A stretch of 47,231 nt of DNA from Bacillus bingmayongensis (GTDB lineage Bacteria; Bacillota; Bacilli; Bacillales; Bacillaceae_G). A program made the translations under genes and the position numbers. Under the pieces are notes generated by a model. The model saw nothing but the letters and a program-made list of their open reading frames with translations, made no database searches and was not told the DNA's origin. This document shows positions 41,813 through 47,231 of the stretch, piece after piece (position 1 is the first letter of the stretch; the number at the start of each line of letters is the position of its first letter). The DNA lies in the NCBI RefSeq assembly GCF_000299035.1, contig NZ_AKCS01000027.1:1-47231 (forward strand). The letters are read 5' to 3'.

Positions 41813-41995
41813 ACAAACAGAAACATATTTTCAATCTATATTCCATATAATAATAAGAGAGCGACATGCTCCAACATGCGCTCTCTCGAGATAACTGCTA
41901 CCGTCAAGGTGGTGGCTATCATAATTTATTTTTTCTTACAAAATCCACCCTTTTTACGCTTCCGACGGCGAGATGATAGGGTGGATTTCTTGTGT
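41813..41995 (+). ncRNA. Candidate antisense RNA overlapping the small-peptide mRNA
   Basis: Inferred from the promoter at 41779-41806 and from a strong hairpin (arms AAATCCACCCT at 41941-41951 and AGGGTGGATTT at 41978-41988) followed by CTTGTGTTC. The RNA would be complementary to the 3' end of the peptide mRNA, as in the Bacillus BsrG/SR4 and TxpA/RatA pairs. Not demonstrated. Confidence 0.35.
41856..41886 (-). terminator. Terminator of the small-peptide gene
   Basis: AGAGAGCGACATG pairs with CATGCGCTCTCT; on the minus strand it is followed by TATTATTATAT. It lies 40 bases downstream of the stop codon at 41926. Confidence 0.55.
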
Positions 41996-42084
41996 TCTAA
42001 AATGTTTTTCTTAAAGAGATGTGCGAACGTTTCACGAGCGACACCCTTCATAATTTCCTTTAGAAATTCAAGAAGTACTTCCAT
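41926..42084 (-). CDS. Small basic peptide (52 aa), candidate type I toxin
   Basis: ATG at 42082-42084 behind an almost perfect AAAGGGGGTGACAAGCC. The peptide has an amphipathic/hydrophobic N-terminal helix (MEVLLEFLKEIMKGVARETF) and a very basic C-terminus (SSRRRKRKKGGFCKKK). A small gene with a strong ribosome site, a hydrophobic helix plus charged tail, and a converging promoter that overlaps its 3' end is the layout of Bacillus type I toxin-antitoxin modules. Unlike classic examples, the helix is short and partly charged, so it may instead be a small nucleic-acid-binding peptide. Confidence 0.5.
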   Translation of the reverse strand: MEVLLEFLKEIMKGVARETFAHLFKKNILEHKKSTLSSRRRKRKKGGFCKKK

Positions 42085-42293
42085 GGCTTGTCACCCCCTT
42101 TCTTTCTAAAATAGAAAGAAGGAGTGATAGCGTCCACCCTAACTTTTGCAATTACCTTTCACCATTATAGCATAGTTCCGGATAGTTAGAGATTATTGTC
42201 AAACTCCAGCAAAAATTGTAATCATTTAAGGTTGAACTACTCCCACTTACTTTGTTGAAGTGTGAGTCTTCTGTCAGGAAACGATAAAAAATA

Positions 42294-43010
42294 CTATATT
42301 TTATACAAAACTTTGAACAATGTATCGTGCAATTCCTTTTTTATATTTTCTTCTGATGTGGTATTCATGCCATCTACAAATTTATTGATTACACTGAAAT
42401 TATAAGCTAATTTAAAAAGAAATACATCTAAATCTAAAAGTAATCCCTTCATATGAACAAATGGAGGTAAAACATACGCTAAAATTTGATGATGCCCTTT
42501 TTTATAAGCTTGAGCAATTCGATGGTTTCCGTCGATAATAATTCCTCTATAATTATTATTTGCAACAGGATGTTGAGCTATTATAATTGGTTCATTATTT
42601 TCCCTTTCTACATCAATGGTATTTAAATTTACTCCATTATCTTGTGCTTCAGATATTAAATTATCTACAATGAGTGTATTTGGAATGATTTCATTTTCTT
42701 GAATGGTTTCTTGTAATTTTGAAATATCCCAAGTCAAGTAGTAATAACCCAATTCTCGTTTTGCTCCAAAGAAGAATTGTTTTGTAAAGCATTGATTACT
42801 CATTCTAAAAAGCATGTCTTCAATAGAATATGTTTTCAAAGTTTCTTCAAAAAAACTCCCAAAACTCCACAATTTCTTTTTGTGCTCTCTAATAACCTTT
42901 TGAATTTTAGGATAATCAGATACTTTCTTTGATGTTTGATTAAAAAACCTATCTAAATCACAGTAAATAAACTCTTGAAAATTAGTGGTTGTATCAAATA
43001 TATTGAACAC
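42294..43010 (-). CDS. ParB/Srx-like protein with a GNHR motif (B)
   Basis: A 238-residue protein with a GTG start at 43008-43010, close behind GGAG. The second half contains YRGIIIDGNHRIAQAYKKGH and ILAYVLPP, the typical strand-loop-helix with DGNHR of the ParB/sulfiredoxin fold, preceded by a helical N-terminus (residues 1-100). No HTH or zinc motif is visible. It shares the key motif with the protein at 40909-41736 but little else by eye. It is monocistronic; AT-rich sequence separates it from the mobilisation-like operon. Confidence 0.55.
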   Translation of the reverse strand: MFNIFDTTTNFQEFIYCDLDRFFNQTSKKVSDYPKIQKVIREHKKKLWSFGSFFEETLKTYSIEDMLFRMSNQCFTKQFFFGAKRELGYYYLTWDISKLQETIQENEIIPNTLIVDNLISEAQDNGVNLNTIDVERENNEPIIIAQHPVANNNYRGIIIDGNHRIAQAYKKGHHQILAYVLPPFVHMKGLLLDLDVFLFKLAYNFSVINKFVDGMNTTSEENIKKELHDTLFKVLYKI

Positions 43011-43161
43011 TCCATTTCATAAGTAATACACCAATTTTATCGAAAAATTCTAAATAATACATATTGTTTCTGTCATCATTTTTTTATAGTACAAATTCAA
43101 AAAAGTGAATCACCATCATATGTATTTAGTGCATCTAGAAAATTATATGGATGGTGATGAC

Positions 43162-43458
43162 ATGAACCAATATCAGATGTTATATAGCACTCCGTACCTT
43201 TATTCTTCAAAAACGCTCAAACAAATGTACAAAGAAACCAAAAAAGAAGAGAATATTTGTGCGATACAAGAGCATATGCAACGACACGAAGTATATTTAG
43301 ATCGACAGTATCGAGGGTACTATTATTTAAGTCAAAAAATCGAAGAAGATTTGTACGGTGATGAACATGCATTGTCTTGGAATGAGTTGTTAGATGATTA
43401 TCAGTTATACAGAGATCGTCAAGGGAATCTTTCCATTAAACCAAAAGGATGGGATTAA
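43162..43458 (+). CDS. Small hypothetical protein, first gene of the mobilisation-like operon
   Basis: A 98-residue protein starting MNQYQMLYSTPYLYSSKTLK, rich in Tyr, Glu and Lys, soluble and probably helical (residues 15-65), ending NLSIKPKGWD. I use the ATG at 43162 (GGTGATGAC upstream) rather than 43105. It is one base from the next gene, so translation is coupled. It is not recognised; similar small proteins precede FtsK-like genes in Bacillus plasmids. Confidence 0.6.
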   Translation: MNQYQMLYSTPYLYSSKTLKQMYKETKKEENICAIQEHMQRHEVYLDRQYRGYYYLSQKIEEDLYGDEHALSWNELLDDYQLYRDRQGNLSIKPKGWD

Positions 43459-43459
43459 C

Positions 43460-43645
43460 ATGACAATCATTGGAGAGCTAGGAATTGTTTATGGTGTGAC
43501 CGGGGCTTCAGTTTTAGGAATTAAGTTACTAAAAAAGAAAGGTCTTTACCTTCCAGATTGGTTGCTACGTGCGGGTCTCAAATGCTTGTTGATTGGGAGT
43601 GTTTGGTATGTGCTAATGGATATACTAGATGTGTTTCTACGTTAG
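43460..43645 (+). CDS. Small membrane protein (61 aa)
   Basis: ATG at 43460, one base after the preceding stop codon, with AAAAGGATGGG upstream. Residues ~3-20 (IIGELGIVYGVTGASVLG) and ~40-60 (AGLKCLLIGSVWYVLMDILD) form two membrane helices joined by a basic loop (KLLKKKGLYLP). It is probably a membrane partner of the FtsK-like ATPase that follows. Confidence 0.65.
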   Translation: MTIIGELGIVYGVTGASVLGIKLLKKKGLYLPDWLLRAGLKCLLIGSVWYVLMDILDVFLR

Positions 43646-43745
43646 TATTACATCTGGTAGTTGAAAATAATTGTAATAGTGCGCCTTAATCTGTTTTTTC
43701 TAACCTTCCATACAGGCTCAACTACCTAAAGGAGGTATGGAGGAT

Positions 43746-44927
43746 ATGATGTCACTTTTATTAATTCCAGCAACCTTTATAGCAGTAGCTTACTTTTATC
43801 AAAGTAAAGGAATGAGTGATAAGAAAAAAATTGCAACGTTTTTTGAAATTGCAAAGATATGTGTTCAACATAAAGGTGAATTACAATACCCTATTTTTAT
43901 AAAAGAAATAGAAGATGACATAAGTATGAATTATGTTTACAAGTTACCGCTCGGCGTACCTAGTCAACTTATCAAAAAGTTAGCTGAAGTATTAGAAGAA
44001 GGACTATATAAACCTGTTAAAATATCGTTTCATCAAAGAGAGCTTCATATTCGAGTATTTAAGCAACGAATACCTGAAATGTGGAATTGGTCTAAGGATC
44101 TGTTAAAAGAGCACACATGGAGAGTTATGATGGGGAAAGCATTAGATAAACACGTATATCATGATTTCGAGAAAACACCGCATATGTGTGTAAGTGGAAT
44201 GACTCGTTTTGGAAAGACAGTATTCTTAAAAAATGTGATGACTAGTTTAATTTTGCAACAATCTCAACACGTGAATTTTTTTATTATCGATCTGAAGGAA
44301 GGGCTAGAATTTAGTCCTTACAAAGGGCTATCCCAAGTAGTAGAAGTAGCTGAAAACCCGGAACAGGCGTTAGAGATGTTGGTGAGAGTACGTGAAAAAA
44401 TGGTAAAACAGATTGAGATGATGAAAATGTCCTATTTTACCAATGTTATAGACACATCAATTAGAGAACGTTGCTTCATCATTGTAGACGAAGGAGCGAA
44501 TCTTTGTCCGACACAAGGTTTACCTAAAAAACAACGGGATTTATTATTTATGTGCCAGGAGATGTTATCTGAAATCGCAAGAATCGGAGGTGGTTTAGGA
44601 TTTCGGCTTATATTTTGTACCCAATATCCAACCTCTGACACATTGCCAAGGCAAATCAAACAAAATGCTGATGCAAAGTTAGGTTTTCGATTACCAACAG
44701 CGGTTGCTTCACAAGTTGCTTTGGATGAACCAGGTCTTGAGGATCTGCCTTCCCTTCCAGGAAGAGCATTATTCAAAACCGATCGTACAGAAGAAATCCA
44801 GGTACCATATTTAAAGGATACAGATATGTGGAAGTTACTGAAGCGATACAAGGTGGTGAAACAAAGTGAGGCATCAAACTCTCAAACAGAAAGCGAGACA
44901 AATCGAGATTTTATCCACTTTGAGTAA
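43746..44927 (+). CDS. FtsK/SpoIIIE-HerA-like DNA-translocating ATPase
   Basis: About 393 residues. A single N-terminal membrane helix (SLLLIPATFIAVAYFY) is followed by a soluble ATPase: Walker A GMTRFGKT (~residue 150), Walker B CFIIVDEGANL (~242) and the downstream sensor region IFCTQYPTSDTLPRQIKQNA. This is the plan of small plasmid and ICE coupling ATPases, such as the ConQ type, that feed DNA to a relaxase or secretion channel. Two GGAGG sites overlap the start, and several ATGs compete; I take the one at 43746. The stop overlaps the next gene by 62 bases. It probably acts in mobilisation or plasmid maintenance. Confidence 0.8.
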   Translation: MMSLLLIPATFIAVAYFYQSKGMSDKKKIATFFEIAKICVQHKGELQYPIFIKEIEDDISMNYVYKLPLGVPSQLIKKLAEVLEEGLYKPVKISFHQRELHIRVFKQRIPEMWNWSKDLLKEHTWRVMMGKALDKHVYHDFEKTPHMCVSGMTRFGKTVFLKNVMTSLILQQSQHVNFFIIDLKEGLEFSPYKGLSQVVEVAENPEQALEMLVRVREKMVKQIEMMKMSYFTNVIDTSIRERCFIIVDEGANLCPTQGLPKKQRDLLFMCQEMLSEIARIGGGLGFRLIFCTQYPTSDTLPRQIKQNADAKLGFRLPTAVASQVALDEPGLEDLPSLPGRALFKTDRTEEIQVPYLKDTDMWKLLKRYKVVKQSEASNSQTESETNRDFIHFE

Positions 44928-45480
44928 GTTAGATTTTGCAACTAGGAGGCAATTACAAGCCATCCACTGTCTAGGTAGTATTCGAAATGCAAATCGTGTA
45001 TTAAAGGATCTGACTTCATATTGTCACATCACAAAAATAGCTCGTGAACATGTATATTATTTAAATAAAAAAGGACGTGACTTATTAGGAATCACAAGGA
45101 CAGTAAAGAAAAATAGTCAATTACAGCACATTTTAATGAGAAACGAAGCCTGGATGTGGCTAGGATTTCCCGAATGGAAAACAGAACAAACGATAGAATT
45201 TTCAACCGGTGGTCAGCGATATCAAATCATTCCTGATGCAACCTATTTTGAAAATAAAGTCCCTCACTTTGTTGAGATAGATCGCATGCAACATATGAAA
45301 GCAAACGAACACAAAATACAGTTATATGGCCATATAACAGATATCTATAAAAGACAGAATGCTATTGTTCCAGTGATTGTTTTTGTCACATTATCAGACT
45401 ATCGACAATCAAAGTTAGAGCAATATGCTGTAAAACAAAACGTATTTCTAAGAACTTTTATAATGCACGATATGTTTTAA
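44866..45480 (+). CDS. Replication-relaxation family protein
   Basis: A 204-residue protein with a GTG start behind AAGGTGGTGAAACAAA, overlapping the ATPase end. N-terminal winged helix (KLDFATRRQLQAIHCLGSIR, then NANRVLKDLTSYCHITKI, with YYLNKKGRDLLG) and a C-terminal alpha/beta domain containing FVEIDRMQHMKANEHKIQLY, where acidic residues could bind metal. This is the Replic_Relax family, found beside FtsK-like ATPases on Gram-positive plasmids and implicated in relaxation or initiation at a transfer origin. Confidence 0.75.
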   Translation: MRHQTLKQKARQIEILSTLSKLDFATRRQLQAIHCLGSIRNANRVLKDLTSYCHITKIAREHVYYLNKKGRDLLGITRTVKKNSQLQHILMRNEAWMWLGFPEWKTEQTIEFSTGGQRYQIIPDATYFENKVPHFVEIDRMQHMKANEHKIQLYGHITDIYKRQNAIVPVIVFVTLSDYRQSKLEQYAVKQNVFLRTFIMHDMF

Positions 45481-45705
45481 CTACATCCAAAAGTCATCAT
45501 GGTGGATTTCTTTATGAGTCATTCTCTTCAATGCTTTAATAATCTTTTGTCCATTTTTAAAAGAGGGATAAAAAGTATTTGCTCGACACAACTTACTAAT
45601 TGTTCCTTCACTTACACCAGATTTTTGAGCTAAATCTACTTGTTTGATATTATGATTGTCTAAAAACTTACCTAAGTTAGATCTAGGTTTCTTAAACCAA
45701 GACAT
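45481..45705 (-). CDS. Small Cro/C1-type HTH regulator
   Basis: A 74-residue protein starting MSWFKKPRSNLGKFLDNHNI (ATG 45703-45705, GAGGTGG upstream). Residues ~20-45 form a Cro/C1-type helix-turn-helix (KQVDLAQKSGVSEGTISKLC). There is no effector domain, so it is a simple DNA-binding repressor/activator. It is convergent with, and touches, the replication-relaxation gene, and may control the mobilisation-like operon. Confidence 0.8.
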   Translation of the reverse strand: MSWFKKPRSNLGKFLDNHNIKQVDLAQKSGVSEGTISKLCRANTFYPSFKNGQKIIKALKRMTHKEIHHDDFWM

Positions 45706-45932
45706 GTGTTCCACCTCAATTGTTAGATTTTATTAAGAGCATGTCCAATTCTTTAGTTTTCTAAACTTTAGATAAGTGAATAATTTTGTTGGTCACAGCA
45801 TATAGTTTAAAAGAGAATAAGATAAAAAAATATGTAATAATTTTGAGGAATCTAGCATTCATAGTAATAGCTACAAGTTGCTTATACACTAGCCTAATGG
45901 CAACTTGTTGCAACGAGTATTCCTATAAAATA

Positions 45933-45972
45933 AAAAGCTTAAATCCATTGATACACAAGGGTTTAAGCTTTT
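45933..45972. terminator. Inverted repeat
   Basis: AAAAGCTTAAATCC (45933-45946) pairs with GGGTTTAAGCTTTT (45959-45972). It could terminate minus- or plus-strand transcripts. The loop ATTGATACACAA recalls CTTGGTACACAAGGG at 34690, a common spacer sequence. Confidence 0.45.
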
Positions 45973-46132
45973 CCTGTTTTATGAAGTTATCAAAAATAGT
46001 TTAATAAAATAAGAAACTAAAATTCGTTCGGCGGTCGATTTTTGAAGAATTATATATAATTTCACATACCATAATGTAAAAGTTATGTGTATGAAAGGAG
46101 CAACAGTAACGGGGTTGATACAAAGGGATTAG

Positions 46133-46288
46133 ATGAGAGCGGTAATGAAATTCAATAAGAAATTACAAAATACAAACTGTATGGTAACAACTTTCCGTTA
46201 TCAATTGGATCCACTTTTTACATTAAACTTATGTGGGGTATGTGTAGCAATGGAACCAAATCACGCAATAAGCATTAGCGGACATTAG
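46133..46288 (+). CDS. Possible small cysteine-containing peptide (51 aa)
   Basis: ATG at 46133 with AAAGGGATT immediately upstream (spacing short); 51 codons ending TAG at 46286. The product contains NTNCMVTTFRYQLDPLFTLN and LCGVCVAMEP, with three Cys residues. An upstream nine-to-twelve-codon frame (MKGATVTGLIQRD) contains its own GGAG. It may be a small secreted or regulatory peptide, or a chance frame. The rest of 45973-46423 shows no gene. Confidence 0.3.
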   Translation: MRAVMKFNKKLQNTNCMVTTFRYQLDPLFTLNLCGVCVAMEPNHAISISGH

Positions 46289-46423
46289 AAATGCTAAAAA
46301 TGCCATTTTTTCATGTAAGGGCTAACGCCACATCATTATCAAGCTAACAAAATAAAATACCCCCTAAAATGAAAAAATACGCTATTCTTTCTGTAGAATC
46401 ATAGGAAAGGATGGCGTTTTTGT

Positions 46424-46869
46424 ATGTCTATTTCTGTATCTGATGAATTACAACTATTTGCTCAAGAAATTCGAAGCTTTTTATCCCCTAATATCTTACG
46501 AAATCTTGCTAGAGATGTTGGCTTTGTGCAACGAACAAGTAAGTACCAAACCAAAGATTTAGTCGCTTTATGTGTATGGATGAGTTAAAATGTTGCTACG
46601 ACTTCTTTAGCTCAGCTATCTAGCTGTTTAGAAGCATCAACAGAAGTGCTCATCAGTCCTGAGGGACTGAATCAACGATTTAATAAAGCGGCCGTCCAAT
46701 TTTTACAACATATATTAGCTGAACTACTAAACCAAAAATTGGCCTCATCTATACCGATTTCTTTTCCATATACTTCTGTTTTCAAGCGTATTCGTATGTT
46801 AGATTCAACTGCATTTCAACTCCTAGATCCCTTTTCATGGTTCTGTTGGTTCTGGTGCAAAAAATTCAA
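46424..46869 (+). pseudogene. IS231-like (IS4 family) transposase, interrupted
   Basis: Opens with ATG 46424 (GGAAAGG upstream) MSISVSDELQLFAQEIRSFL and follows the IS231 N-terminus closely, but has a TAA where copy A has a codon (WMS-stop-NVATTS, about 46587), and is then cut at 46870 by the end of another insertion sequence after IRMLDSTAFQLLDPF. It is a decayed member of the same lineage as 29787-30060 and 39076-39545. Confidence 0.8.
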
Positions 46870-47231
46870 GGCTCTTGCAAGTAATCTCCTAAACTTGGAC
46901 ATACTGATAGTATGAATCTAAAAAAGGTGTGATCAGTATGGAAAAGGAAAATTTGTTTAAATGGAAGCATTATCAGCCTGAACTAATCTTATTAACGGTA
47001 AGGTGGTACCTACGGTACAATTTAAGCTTCCGTAACCTGGTGGAAATGATGGAGGAAAGAGGATTATCAATGGCTCACACCACCATTATGCGTTGGGTTC
47101 ATCAATATGGACCTCAATTAGAAGAGAAAGTACGACATCATCTTAAATTAATAAATGATTCGTGGAGAGTCGATGAAACTTATATTAAAGTGAAAGGTCA
47201 ATGGATGTACTTATATCGTGCAGTTGATTCA
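46870..47231 (+). mobile_element. IS6-family element, left part (continues beyond the window)
   Basis: Starts GGCTCTTGCAAGTAATCTCC, a variant of the IS6/IS240 end, inside the IS231-like pseudogene. The transposase gene begins 68 bases inside. The right end lies outside the window. Confidence 0.75.
46938..47231 (+). CDS. IS6-family transposase, N-terminal part
   Basis: The first 98 codons of an IS6-type transposase: MEKENLFKWKHYQPELILLT, the HTH region (SFRNLVEMMEERGLSMAHTT, IMRWVHQYGPQLE) and the first catalytic Asp in WRVDETYIKVKGQW, close in pattern to the intact copy at 20103-20792 (WKLDETYIKVKGEW) but clearly a different subtype. The frame is open to the window edge. A site AAAAGGTGTGATC precedes the ATG. 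Confidence 0.88.
   Translation, partial: MEKENLFKWKHYQPELILLTVRWYLRYNLSFRNLVEMMEERGLSMAHTTIMRWVHQYGPQLEEKVRHHLKLINDSWRVDETYIKVKGQWMYLYRAVDS

Noticed and set aside
45786-46004. 72-codon plus-strand frame
   Set aside because: No ribosome site, and its end is made from the inverted repeat at 45933-45972.

Overview
The window looks like part of a large, AT-rich plasmid from the Bacillus cereus/thuringiensis group. Evidence: two IS231-type (IS4 family) copies, IS240-type (IS6 family) elements, an IS3-family element, Tn4430-like (Tn3 family) terminal repeats, AGGAGG-type ribosome binding sites, and a backbone of partition, replication and mobilisation genes. There are no rRNA or tRNA genes. Everything was read by eye from the sequence; family assignments rest on recognised motifs, not on searches.

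Layout. 1-4.1 kb: two near-identical 295-bp Tn3-type miniature elements bracket a lipoprotein gene, followed by a TM2 protein, a left-handed beta-helix acyltransferase/gamma-carbonic-anhydrase-like protein and a GNAT. 4.1-8.5 kb: an unusual reductase-hydrolase fusion under a TetR regulator with two matching 18-bp operators, small membrane proteins, and a SpoIIM-like protein. 8.6-16.3 kb: a mobile-element pile-up, with a resolvase fragment interrupted by a VOC-gene cassette with 42-bp inverted repeats, which is itself hit by two tandem IS231 copies, then a two-PH-like-domain protein and a complete IS3-family element. 16.5-21 kb: HNH protein, an IS6-type miniature element, GAP-family exporter plus MerR regulator, and an intact IS240-type element that truncates genes on both sides.

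21.1-23.7 kb is a ParM/ParR actin-type partition locus with four 42-bp tandem repeats and a divergent HTH-coiled-coil protein resembling TubY. 24.9-30.6 kb is a second partition locus (ParA plus a small RHH-type partner). Its upstream region, carrying an ATAGAAATA-TCCC-TATTTCTAT palindrome, has been duplicated many times together with pieces of a second TubY-like gene and of the RHH gene. 31.9-36.5 kb holds two divergent candidate replication genes separated by about 1.2 kb with ten ~31-bp iterons arranged in a 267-bp higher-order repeat; this is the best origin candidate.

37.4-43 kb is accessory: a frameshifted HEPN (RX4H) protein, an alpha/beta hydrolase, two ParB/Srx-like proteins with a GNHR motif, and a 52-residue basic peptide with an overlapping promoter that looks like a type I toxin-antitoxin pair. 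43.1-45.7 kb is a compact mobilisation-like operon (two small proteins, FtsK/HerA-like ATPase, replication-relaxation protein) facing a small HTH regulator. The window ends in an IS231-like pseudogene interrupted by another IS6 element. Overall the backbone functions (replication, two segregation systems, mobilisation) are interleaved with repeated insertion, duplication and decay.
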